Shown piece by piece: positions 1-9,342 of a stretch of 12,623 bases of DNA (within the stretch, counting starts at the first letter, position 1; every line of letters starts with the position of its first letter). Position numbers and translations under genes: made by a program. A model generated the notes under the pieces. It made no database searches. It was not told the DNA's origin and saw only the letters and a list, made by a program, of their open reading frames with translations. The DNA comes from Gamarada debralockiae (lineage: Eukaryota > Ascomycota > Leotiomycetes > Helotiales > Hyphodiscaceae): the NCBI GenBank assembly GCA_002803225.1, contig NXFV01000290.1:1-12623 (forward strand), read 5' to 3'.

Positions 1-90
1 AAGGCATCTTCAAAATTTGTACCAAAATTTTCGATATAAATCATTCCTTAGAGAGTTGTGATCATGAGTTAGCGCACTCCCTGGTGGAGG

Positions 91-98
91 AGCTGGGG
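91..98. repeat. Left target site duplication of hAT-type element
   Basis: The 8-mer AGCTGGGG sits directly outside the left terminal inverted repeat and recurs exactly at 546-553. An 8-bp duplication is the length made by hAT transposases. It therefore fixes the left boundary of the element at base 99. Confidence 0.88.
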
Positions 99-545
99 CA
101 GGCTGGTTTTTGATAATTTATTATCGATAAGACCGATCGATATCGCCGATAACGATTATCGATAATTATCCAAATTAGATAATAATAGTGGGTCCAATAG
201 AATTAATAGGCTTACCGCTTTTCTCAGCTCACGGCAGAATTATCCGAATACGCAATAAAATTATCCGAATACGAGTAAAAATCTAAGAATATTCCTTTTT
301 AATTAAATTCCCACTAAATTTAAAGAATTTAAAGTATTAAAAGAATTTCATAAGACATTTATACTTTCTAATTTAAAAATAACATAAATAATAAGAGAAA
401 GAAAGTTTTAAGTAAAAAATAATTAAATATCGGAGTTATTAATATTATCGGAGTTATCGATATCGATAAATGATAATTATCGATAATCGGCATTTTAGCG
501 CGATAATCAATTTATGCCTTATCGCCTTAATCGAAAACCAGCCTG
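99..545. mobile_element. Non-autonomous hAT-type element (MITE-like), 447 bp
   Basis: The element begins CAGGCTGGTTTTTGAT and ends, read on the other strand, CAGGCTGGTTTTCGAT. That is a terminal inverted repeat of 16 bp with one C/T mismatch. It is flanked by identical 8-bp copies of AGCTGGGG. Inside each end, about 55 bp in, the 17-mer GATTATCGATAATTATC occurs in opposite orientation (154-170 and 472-488). Both ends carry clusters of the palindromes TTATCGATAA and ATCGAT, which resemble subterminal transposase-binding repeats. The middle is very AT-rich with no open frame of useful length, so it cannot encode its own transposase and would need a related autonomous hAT copy elsewhere. The hAT assignment rests on the duplication length and the CAG-type terminus; no transposase is present to confirm it. 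Confidence 0.87.
238..273. repeat. Pair of 15-bp direct repeats inside the hAT-type element
   Basis: AATTATCCGAATACG occurs at 238-252 and again at 259-273, a 21-bp period. It is the only sizeable direct repeat in the AT-rich core of the element. It may be a duplicated motif of the parent transposon or a local duplication. Confidence 0.75.
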
Positions 546-553
546 AGCTGGGG
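546..553. repeat. Right target site duplication of hAT-type element
   Basis: AGCTGGGG is an exact copy of bases 91-98 and directly follows the right terminal inverted repeat. With no mismatch between the copies, the insertion is probably not very old, although 8 bp give little resolution. Confidence 0.88.
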
Positions 554-1138
554 AAGGCCGAGGACCCGATGTCAAGCTGTAGATATATGCGAAGGGTTGA
601 ACTCTGTACGAAAGGGTAGAGATTCTGAATTGAAGCTTTCGAAACCTATTTTAGACTAGCGCTATATGCACCTCAGTATTAGGGTCTCATAACAACAATG
701 TAGATGTATAGAGATGCAAAGATTGCTTGCCGGAGTTAACCAGAAAATCTAAGAATCGACAAGAAACAAGGTCTCGGCCGTATCTGATTGTCGGACAGCG
801 TCTCTAGTATTGCCAATGATTGGTCATGAGTATAGGCGAAAAAGTTATTCCGTAGGTTAAAAGTTATCCCGAAGGGAGCTACGAAGAATATGCTGTTACG
901 GGTATAGCGACTAACAATTTCCGGGAGATTTTTAACGGCGTAGACCTTGTGGCTTGAGATACGGCCGAGACATTATTGAGTGCTAGGTTATCTTCCGATG
1001 CTATCGGCTGAGTCAGTCTGTTCTATAAGTTTCTACCTTCGTATAAATGTACAAGCACCACGTTTTCCTATCATATATATTTGCTACTCGTTGCTGGCTC
1101 CGCTGAATACGATATACTCCCTTTCCTTCCTATCGACG
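554..1138 (+). promoter_or_regulatory. Non-coding region upstream of the alpha/beta hydrolase gene
   Basis: No convincing coding frame is seen between the hAT-type element and the hydrolase start. A CCAAT box at 813-817 is followed one base later by its inverse ATTGG (819-823), roughly 320 bp upstream of the start codon; CCAAT is the site of the fungal HAP/CBC complex. A tandem 16-bp repeat lies at 841-875. A TATA-like stretch (catatatat) lies around 1072-1080. These are motif matches only, and no regulator can be named. Confidence 0.4.
841..875. repeat. Tandem pair of imperfect 16-bp direct repeats
   Basis: AAAGTTATTCCGTAGG (841-856) and AAAGTTATCCCGAAGG (860-875) differ at two of 16 positions and are 19 bp apart start to start, close to two helical turns. 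They lie about 265-300 bp upstream of the hydrolase start codon. They could be paired binding sites for a regulator or simply a small duplication. Confidence 0.6.
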
Positions 1139-2452
1139 ATGCCTCTGAAACAACCTTCTCTATCTGTGTGGGAGAAATTGGATTTTTTCCCAGCTTTCAT
1201 TCGCATTGGTGAGCTTGCCTTGAACTCCAACGGGCCGTTTGCTGACTTGGGATCAAATGAAGCGTGCGTAGCTGTTTATGCAGCTGTCACAGCACCTTTT
1301 CGAAGTTCTAATACGCCGAAAGCGTTCAAAAGCCATGTTATTCTTTCCGTCTCGCGAGCGGCCTTTTCCAGACTTTCAACTAAACAGAGGCAGTAGGTCA
1401 CCTTGACGTGCTCCATTTCTTTTTCAATAAATTTGAACTTTATTAATCGGGGCGGTGATGATATAGGCACTTGACAGGCTCCACAGAGTCACGCTATTTG
1501 GCTTGGGTGGAGAGGAGCGGGTTTCAGTCAGAAAGCTTGACTCTCGAAGAGGGGGGAACCAAAGTCTTCTGGGTCGGCCGACCTACCGCTGACTACGTCG
1601 TTCTCTATTTACATGGTATGACCACGAGTACAGCCGTAAATACCACTCGCTAATTAAAACAGGTGGTGGTTGGAGCATGCCTGCAGGCTCTGGTCACTTT
1701 GAATTTGCAGCTTCTATCGTAAGAAAAGCAGAGATGGGCGGGAACTCCCTCAGCTTTGCATTCGTCCAATACGACCTTGCTCCCGAGGCTAAATACCCAT
1801 CTCAAATCTCCCAGTGCGTGGAAGTGCTTCAATATGCATTGGAAACTCTTGGTAAAGAGCCGTCGAAGGTCATACTGGCGGGGGACTCGGCTGGCGGGAA
1901 CCTTGCTCTGAGCATGATTTCTCACTTGTTGCATCCCCACCTTGACATTAATCCTGTCAAATTAACCTCCCCATTGAAAGCAGTCATTATCTTCTCACCT
2001 TGGGTCAGCCTGGACATGAACAGCGTTTCAGTCCTTGAGAATCAAATGCAAGATCCTGTTTCTCCAGAAGTGATGCGAACCTGGGCCCGAGACTACCTGG
2101 GTACGGCACCGCTCGACCATTACAACCAGCCTAGCATTGCCCCTTATGAATGGTGGCGTGGTATGCCAGTCGAGCAACTGCTCATCACTGGTGCAGCTCG
2201 AGAGATGTTAGCGGAGGATCTTACTAGATTCAGCGAGATGATGAAGGTTGGTGATCCCGAGCTGTAGTATTAGAATGCGCAGACTTTGCTGATTCGTTTC
2301 CTCAGACTGTACATCAATCAACCACGGCGTTCTTCGCTGCTGACGATTTTCATGCGCAACCAGTGATTGGACCTGAAATGGGGCTTGACGAGGGCGAACA
2401 AGGGGCTATTATCCGGGAATGGATTTTGATGCAAGTGGAAGGAATAAACTAG
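1139..2452 (+). CDS. Alpha/beta hydrolase fold-3 (HSL-type) esterase/lipase, five exons
   Basis: Exons are 1139-1208, 1272-1392, 1467-1615, 1663-2246 and 2306-2452. The introns are 63, 74, 47 and 59 nt, all GT-AG; intron 3 has GCTAAT and intron 4 GCTGAT as likely branch sites. The spliced frame gives 356 aa. Oxyanion-hole motif HGGGW is at residues 113-117 and is only formed when intron 3 is removed. The nucleophile motif GDSAGG has Ser189, an acidic residue sits in GAAREML near 294, and the likely catalytic His is in DDFHAQP near 324. This is the HSL/steryl-acetyl-hydrolase-like arrangement, so the role is hydrolysis of a carboxylic ester; the substrate cannot be read from sequence. The N-terminus (MPLKQPSLSVWEKLDF then a hydrophobic stretch to about residue 34) may bind membrane. 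The start has A at -3. No partner gene adjoins it. All catalytic elements are present, so it appears functional. Confidence 0.9.
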
Positions 2453-3035
2453 CACACCCTTCGCACTTGTGAGGCTTCCATAAGATCGGATAGTATATAT
2501 AAGCAGAGGGACTTTGTTGGTTGCAATTGCCTAATCGGATATAGCCTGTATTTTCCCTTGTAGCATAAGAGAGATCTTCCCCTCTTTGTAATTTAAGCTC
2601 CTTAGATATAAAGCTAGACTAAAAATGCCACTATATTTCGCTCAACTGACAGACTTGTAGTTAGACGCGTTGTATGCCGCATATTTGAGGAGAATTCTAC
2701 TTATTATATCTTTTATATTCGAACCTACGTTAAGCACTCTCTTGCTGTTAAAATTACCGTCCTAATTGGCGGATAAGATAATACCTTATACAATTTTTTG
2801 CGACTCTTTTGAGATTAAAATAGTGTCTTACGCGATTTCGGTGAAAACACCCTCTAACATCCTATAGTTCCAGCGCCATGAAGCCTGAAGTCCTCTGAAT
2901 TATAGGCGGTGTCAAATGAGGCAATATCTTATGTGAATTTTTGCAGCTTTGTCGGAAATAGAATAAGGTTTTGTCTGTGTAGGTTCTTAACTGACGGCTA
3001 TTCTCTTATGTGCCAATTAGTACGGTAGTCGGGAG
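2453..3035. other. Gene-free, AT-rich intergenic stretch
   Basis: I see no coding frame, RNA gene or boundary-defined repeat here. It is AT-rich and stop-dense in all frames. It must include the 3' untranslated region of the hydrolase gene. An AATAAA at 2443-2448 overlaps the end of that coding sequence and is probably too early to serve it. Confidence 0.5.
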
Positions 3036-3820
3036 ATGGGCCAATATTATATCCATTCGGCGCTGAAGGAAGAGATATTACAGAGTAATCCCCTTTTCTT
3101 CTTAAAGGTAGCCCACGGCCTCGAACCAATGCCTAAAGTACAAATAGAGCTCTTAGTAAAGAGATGGTGGGATAAGTTAAAGCGGAATAAATTCCCTCGT
3201 GAAGATAGGCAGGTGGATGACGATTTGCCATGGGACATGGGACCTTTGACGACGAGTTTGCGCGAGATATAACACGGGCTGTTAAGAGTCGAAGGAATTA
3301 TACATTCTTACTCTGTCCATTTCTTCTTAAGTCCATTAATATTGCTTTTGGTGGCTGGGGCATGTTTTTTCATCACTATTCCTTTCTAGATGAGATGTTG
3401 GCGATGTTAACGGTAGTGCTCCGCGGTAAGTTTACTGTTCAGCGGCCTTGGGGCTCCTATGCATGTGATATAACTTGTCTGGTATGAGAAGCGAGTGGAA
3501 TAAACAGAGAATTGGCAGCCAGTGGTTCAGCAAAGTTGAGGTGGAGAATCGATCTGCTATGGAACCAGATTTTGAGAGATAATGACGAAGAGCATCAATA
3601 CAGCTGGAGTACTTGCGAGAGCGTAGAGGCGACTATGGGGGCTGGAAGGTTCTTAATGACAGGAGATCCAGGTGACGTGCCCTTGACGAGGTCCTTTAGG
3701 TGTAATATCTCTGGACAGCAGAGGACGGCGTTACTGCCGCTGAATAGGCCGAGAGGCACTAGTTATTGTTGGATTTTTCAGGCTGAGTCAGCAACATGCG
3801 ACTATAGTGATGAAACTTGA
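3036..3820 (+). pseudogene. Unrecognised, probably broken coding remnant
   Basis: An ATG at 3036 opens a 78-codon frame with ordinary protein-like composition (for example KRWWDKLKRNKFPRED). Around 3228-3240 protein-like reading switches to another frame (starting near GHGTFDDEFARDI), which runs to a TGA at 3485-3487. The same frame is then open again to the TGA ending at 3820, including DNDEEHQYSWSTCESVE. So one apparent frame break and one stop interrupt about 780 nt of possible coding sequence. A GTATGA at 3482 and a CAG ending at 3518 could make a 37-nt intron that removes the stop, but this is short and lacks a clear branch site. I recognise no family. It could be a decayed gene, a poorly understood spliced gene, or chance open frames. 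Confidence 0.33.
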
Positions 3821-4430
3821 ATTACAGTTACTATTTTACAGTGCTACGTAGCCTATATTTATATTGCTCCTGGCCCTCATTCACTCAGACCACATGCTGT
3901 AGCTCAGGGTCAGAGTCACTGAAGAGCTGAATCTTCGGGCTTTGCCATGTTGAGATACAGGTCCTGTAACTTCCTATACAGCTGAGGCCAGCTCATGTCT
4001 CAGGGGGTTCCTCTTTAGGGCCTTATGCACCTAGAAATGCAACACTGAGCAAAAGCGTGCGTGGTCACGTGAGGACGAGGGTTGCGAAGTGTCGAGATTG
4101 CGACAGTGAAACAATGAGTCTCCTTGACATATGTGATCCATGAAACTGGTAATGTGCGGAATAATGGGCTTGGTGCAGAGAGATTTCTAGCCTCTAAGTT
4201 CAAGTCCAATTATAGCAGTCTTTGAGTCACTTAATTATTCTCGAGACTTCCATCACCATCTTCATTGGACGACTGAATGACAACGAAGCAGAAGTCTACA
4301 GAGCAACTCAATACCACGATATCATTTTCTGATGCGGCACCGATCTCTAATCAACGAAAACCCATCGCATATTGAAAATTAGAGACCCACCCAGGAACCC
4401 CACCATCAACCTTCTGTCCACCCTTTTCCT
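3821..4430. other. Intergenic stretch downstream of the Ppo pseudogene
   Basis: I see no supported gene here. Short open frames on both strands have no recognisable product. The part nearest 4430 would have held the 3' untranslated region of the minus-strand oxygenase gene. No clear polyadenylation hexamer for that gene was found close to its old stop codon. Confidence 0.45.
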
Positions 4431-7400
4431 TCACAATCCCTTATAACTCCCCTTAACATCCTCAACCTCCCCATCCCACCGAACCTTCATCGTATCGGAA
4501 AAGGAAAATATTGGCTCTGCAGTGCATCCATATAAATATAGAAGCTCCCCTCCCTCGGAATCTTCTTCATCCTCCCCTGCTCATCGGGTGCAGCCCTCAA
4601 ATTATCCAGTCTTCCAACAACTTTCCGCATAGCCGTCAACGCAACCCTCGAAGCCTCCCCACCCAAACATTCGTGAAGTCCGATGCCATACACGATGTAG
4701 GAGTCGAGGGGTCGGCTGAGGTCTACTCTCGACGGGGAAGGGTAGATGTTGGGATCTTTGGCGATGTCGACGAAGGAGAGAAGACGTTGCTGCCGGGTTT
4801 TAAGGCTCGTTTTTTTGGTGGGGTGAGTAGAGTCGTCGATTGTTATATTTTGATGGCGGGTGCGGTAGGCACCGAATGTGCCGTTGAGGCCTTTGCATTG
4901 CTAGGAATTTAGAATGTGAGGGGTTGAGGAAGGGGACTCACGAATGGCTTCCATGACATAGGGCAACAAGATCTCGTCTGCCTCATCCGTATTCAGCTTT
5001 GCCACGCGATTGATCTCGGGGATGTGCTCTTTGGGGGGTCCGAGGTAGAAATCGATGATTTGACCGAAGATTTGAGCTTGGTGGCGACCATGGCTCCTGC
5101 TATGGGTAGAATTTGCGTCCAACTGGACGAATCAGTATATTACTCAAGGCTCAGAAGATGGGGGACTTACACAGTCTCATGAACTCCAAGACCCACCTTC
5201 AGAAGATGGCGTACCATGCGGATGCCATAATCCTTCGAAGCATTGTGCTCTTCGAAAAGTGGATCAACAAGGCCGGAGATCATACCAGTCTTGTTTATAA
5301 TGTTCACGTTCATTTCCACGCGCTTTTCCAAGCCTTGTGTTAGTGGGAGGCCAGCGACTCGGAGTGGGAAGGGTCTTTGCAGGGTCGACCTCTCCGAAGA
5401 AGATGACGACGAGAAAGAATTCAGCAGCTGCGTTTGATCTTGGAGAGTGCCACTTATAGCCATGATCATGTACAATTCGTGCTCCGTATAGACACCCTTC
5501 GGATGAGCATCTGACTTGAGAGGAAGGTGGAAGATATTGGCGGCGAAGTATATGTGAGCTGGAAAGTCAGCGGGACTCTTTCCCAGAACGAAGAAGACTC
5601 ACCAGAAATGCAAGCATCACGAATGATATTAACCTGACTAGTCTTACCATCAATCTTGAATCCCCACTGTTTCAACAACTTCGTAGTGGTAGTCTCGTAG
5701 AATGCCTTGATATTCTTGTATCAGTTGGCCTGGTAGAGACACTCTTCCATATGAAGTCGACGATTGTTAAAGAACGGACTATCTCCCGCAAGCATGAAAT
5801 CGGCACCTAAGAAGTTAGAATTTACCTTATGATAATAGCAGTGTCTCATACCTGGATTTCACATCAGAAAATACAAGCCTCTACGCCATGGATCAACACC
5901 AAAAGCTTCTCCATTTTGCGAGATTGCCTTGACACCATTGTAGGAGTTGACATTGATGCGCTCGGGAACGCGAACGGGCTTATCCCAGTTGTAATAGTCC
6001 ACTCCCCCAAGGTTGCGCATAGTCTTCTTATTTCGGATGCAATGATGAGAGAGTAGTGGGCGTAAATGGAGTTGTACTTGAAATGGTCGGGGAACGACCG
6101 GATGAAAAGCTTGTAGAACACGCCACCCTGATTGACGGACAAGTCGTATGCAACCTCAGAGAATCCCCAGTTGGTCAAGTTTCCTAGATGGTAATCGGTG
6201 GTGTAGAATCGATCTCCTCGGACGAGAGTCATCGCATCAGACGGAATGCTGCGACTGATGGTGTAAGCTGGGCAAATTTCCGCACCAGGGTCCATGGGCT
6301 TTTTGGAGTCCTCGCAAACAAGACCTGGGATATAGCTCCACAAAGTCGGGGTGGTCGAACACAGCCTTCAACTTGGACGCAACAGCGGGGTCGGAGTTGA
6401 TGTCTTCAAACGTATTGAGTGGAGAGACCGAAGAATTTTCGGAATTCGCTTAGAGTGGCATATCTCCAAGCTCAAGCTTGTTCCATGCCCAGAATCTCGA
6501 CGGCACGAAGGACTTCAGGAATATTATTCGCTCCAGACGCACCAGTGAGATCTTCAATACTAGCAGTCAAGATAGCCACGAGATCGACATCGTAAAATTT
6601 CCGTTTGCACCTCTCTCGCTTATAGAAGAGTGCCATCTGTAAACCCTACTTAAAGTCAATAAAATGTCGATTGAGGGAGATGGGAGTCATACAAATTGAA
6701 CTCAGCAGAACATTGGTCGCCAAGACCATGCGGAATGTCTACGTGGTCTGTTGCAACTCGGGGGTCGAGAGTCCTGTGACTTGACTGAGCACTTTGGCGG
6801 GATTATGGGTTGAAGGAAATGACTCACCAAGCGGAGTTGACTCGATTGAGTCCAACAACGGTTCGGAGGTAGTCAGTAGGATGATGTTTATGTACAACCC
6901 ACAAGTTAAAAGCCGTCCCGTCTGGAAGAGATCCTCGTCATATTGCCCCGCTATGTTGATGCCCTTCTGAGTTTTGCGGTCATCAGCTGGCTTCTTAAAT
7001 CTTTCACCCTCGTTGATGGTTACTAATTGTTCGATAACATAATTGTGGAATCGGTTGAACATCTGCCGATGATCAGTGTTTACATCTTCAGCGGATTGAA
7101 CATTACCTTACGATCAGAATGCAGCCAACTCCTGGTGGAAATCCTAGCAACTGCTTTCCCACAAAGCAGTCAGGCTTGATTTTATCCGCACCATAGACCC
7201 TCATTTGGTTTTGTTCTTCTTGCTTGCTTCCGTAGAAAGATAATTCTAGGTATGAGGAAGTCTCAGAGATATTGAAGTCGGTGTGCGAAGTTCGGAAGCA
7301 ATCGCGAATGATAATACTCGCAATATAGTAGAGCATTGACGAGATATTGTTTGGATGAGGTTTGAAGCCGCCATTCTGATTGTGTCGAAGATCGGGCCGG

Positions 7401-8155
7401 GGTCCACTTTAGGGATTGGCTGGACCGTGAGTAGAGGAACGCTACGTGCGTAGGCCGTCCCTGCTTTTCCAACGTCCGGAAACTGGATGTTGTTGTGCCT
7501 GAAGTTGGATGTCAGCCTGAAATAGGATCAGGGGGTGGGAAGGCTTACGATCCATCCGCTTGACGATAGTTGTATTTGTCGCCGATCTGTGATTGTGGAT
7601 GATGACCTAGGGAATCCCAAAGAGTGCGCACAAATGTGTTGGTGAGCCTGAATCGGTTCCAAGAGTTTTCTGGAAGATTTGATACGAGCTGAAAGAGTAT
7701 GAGTATACAATCTGTGGAAGAGATGGAGGTGAGAATACCTGAATTGCCTTCTCCATAATCATGGACTTGTCATCGGTAAGTTCAGAGCCCGACAAGTGCT
7801 GCTTGACAAGGGTGTTTGCGGTCTCCAAGTCCTTCGCGCGCAAGACCTTGAGATCGCCAAGTAGGCCACTGAGTTTTGGATCCTCGACATGTGAGTCATC
7901 ACCGGTACCTGTGGCAAGAGGGCGATTGGCGGCGTGAATAACTTGTCCAAACTTCTCGAAGCTGGCCACTACTCCATCCCCGCTGACGCTGTGATCAGGC
8001 CCGCCAGAGGGATCACTTCCTGTCAATCTTTTCCTTAGAGAGCTTTTGGCGGTTGGCCGGCAATCTGGAGGAGATTTGACGTTTTCCTTTTGAGTTGTGG
8101 CGCCATCGGCCTCGCCTTTCTTCTCCTTCTTAAACACCGAAGTAACGCGCTTCAT
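4431..8155 (-). pseudogene. Ppo-type fatty acid dioxygenase-P450 fusion (linoleate diol synthase family), degraded
   Basis: The family oxidises linoleic/oleic acid to hydroperoxides in an N-terminal heme dioxygenase and isomerises them to diols in a C-terminal P450, yielding psi-factor oxylipins. The order of parts is intact: start MKRVTSVFKKEKK (ATG 8155), distal-His region FNRFHNYVIEQL (from 7062), FNLVYRWHSSIS (spliced, 6700-6618) with the catalytic Tyr and proximal heme His, HPDFVELYP, NSIYAH, then P450 pieces QAQIFGQIIDFYLGP and the Cys-ligand loop YGIGLHECLGGEAS near 4690. Nine introns are traceable: 7738-7689, 7548-7499, 7111-7063, 6827-6774, 6692-6646, 5851-5807, 5602-5559, 5170-5123 and 4941-4891. 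Stops lie at 6474-6472, 5861-5859 and 5723-5721. Frame breaks lie near 7374, 6876, 6600, 6417, 6328, 6031, 5457-5420, 5371, 5081, 4818, 4782 and 4491. About 40-50 family residues are missing after SISER (6612). The Cys ligand argues for a diol-synthase ancestor rather than a PpoC type. No functional product is expected. Confidence 0.93.
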
Positions 8156-9159
8156 CACATTAAAAGTGTGTTGAATGGGTGGTAGGTACTAGAGAGCAAA
8201 TGGTTGTTAGCTAGTGTTGAGTCTCGAGTGATTGCGACGTGTTGCAATGTGTTGAGGGGTTTGCTGATTCGAGAATGGCGTGATAGAGCATGTGCGCGGG
8301 AATAGTGTGTTTATGCTTAACTCAACTTGAAGAAATGAGTCATAAGATTTTTGGGATATTTCACTTCGTCAAGGAAGTTGAATGCTTGTTTTGATTTTTT
8401 AAATTGGGGTCGTGAACAAAGAAGCCCAAGAAAATTTGGAAATTGCGCTTCAGCAGCGCGACGATGACTTTGTCGGCAGAGGAAGAACGTACCTTTTATA
8501 TTTCAGACCAGCTGAATAATTTCAATTCATGATTATTCCAATCCTCCAGTAGGGAAGACCCGCTGCGGAAGGAGAATATAAGCGTTGGTTGTTGTGAAAG
8601 TCCACTAAGTCGAAGCGAGGATGGTCCATTTACGATTGACAAGAAGCCGGGATCTCTTGCTATTTGAACACACAGGACGCATGAGCTGAAATATTTACAC
8701 CATACGGCATTTCAATACGGTACGGCCATTCTTACCAATGATATCCTCATCATGCGTTGCACAAGGTTTGTTGCACACCTTGTGTCCCGCCTCTATCGAT
8801 TCTTAAAACGGGTGTATGCCGCTATTACACAGCATGCAAGACATATGTACATTTAAATTAACGGCACTGCAGGACTTTCCCAGTTCTTCTTCGCAGTGGA
8901 TATAGTACACTCTTATTCGAGACTCCGAACTGGGAAGCTATCGATTGGTGGTGACCAGCCCCTTTTGACAAGTTGCTGCACACGCTTCACGATCAGCCTT
9001 CAGGAATCCTGCAAGAATATACTAATCTGGAGATCTGCAATCTAGGAATAGCAATCTTTCGCCGGAGGCGTGATGCGGCTACACAGATTGTTTCAGAGCT
9101 GCTGGCCTTGCTAATTGGACCCTCGCAAACGACAGAATCATATACGGGCGTTCACGCCT
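8156..9159. other. Non-coding stretch, former promoter side of the Ppo gene
   Basis: About 1 kb without a convincing coding frame. The part next to 8155 would have been the promoter and leader of the dead oxygenase gene. A plus-strand frame around 8973-9170 has no recognisable product. The only structure noted is the 8-bp inverted repeat at 8760-8784, annotated separately. Confidence 0.5.
8760..8784. repeat. Perfect 8-bp inverted repeat with 9-nt spacer
   Basis: CACAAGGT (8760-8767) and ACCTTGTG (8777-8784) are exact inverse copies separated by TTGTTGCAC. It could be a dimeric regulator site or a small hairpin. It lies about 600 bp upstream of the Ppo start and is not obviously tied to a live gene. 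Confidence 0.5.
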
Positions 9160-9342
9160 TTACACAATAGGCCTTTTGCATGCTGCATTATGCTGCACTT
9201 CGATAGCGGATTGTTGAATATCACGAGTTGTCAATGTGCCTGCATAACTTGGTACATCGGGACAAGAGCACATGGTTTCTGCTTGACATAATGAGAGCGC
9301 AGCAATGATGGCTGCTAAGGATAGGAGACTACAACTAGCCAT
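9160..9342 (-). CDS. Possible small secreted Cys-containing peptide, 60 aa
   Basis: From ATG 9342 the frame encodes 60 aa. Residues 1-21 look like a signal peptide: short polar start, hydrophobic core LLSLAAIIAALSL, and an A-E step consistent with cleavage near residue 21. The mature part contains CSCPDVPSYAGTLTTRDIQQ and one more Cys near the end. The pattern of close cysteines, an aromatic-G-T stretch, then 'D-I-x-x-(A/S)-I' recalls the N-terminus of secreted microbial guanyl-specific RNases (N1/T1 family). The catalytic part of that family is not found before the TAA at 9160, nor could I trace it downstream. If the resemblance is real, this is a truncated remnant. The same frame is open upstream to 9774, but that extension does not look protein-like and would begin about 50 bp from the divergent TECR start. 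It may also be a stand-alone small secreted protein, or not a gene. Confidence 0.35.
   Translation of the reverse strand: MASCSLLSLAAIIAALSLCQAETMCSCPDVPSYAGTLTTRDIQQSAIEVQHNAACKRPIV

Noticed and set aside
980..1396. 138-codon plus-strand open frame as a separate gene
   Set aside because: Its downstream part is exons 1 and 2 of the hydrolase read through a 63-nt intron that happens to keep the frame. The residues upstream of ATG 1139 are not protein-like.
1276..1470. 64-codon minus-strand frame
   Set aside because: It lies antisense to hydrolase exon 2 and intron 2, and is a shadow of the real gene.
1650..1940. 96-codon minus-strand frame
   Set aside because: It is antisense to the hydrolase exon carrying the nucleophile motif and has no recognisable product.
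4511..4912. 133-codon plus-strand open frame
   Set aside because: It is antisense to the P450 C-terminal part of the Ppo pseudogene, which matches a known family on the minus strand.
5864..6343. 159-codon minus-strand frame as an independent gene
   Set aside because: It is one frame segment of the Ppo pseudogene, continuous in homology with segments on both sides after frame shifts. Its last third is already out of the ancestral frame.
4431..8155. Functional Ppo gene with extra unusual introns
   Set aside because: Several breaks are single-base shifts inside conserved blocks with no nearby GT or AG, and three stops fall in conserved blocks. Extra introns cannot explain them.
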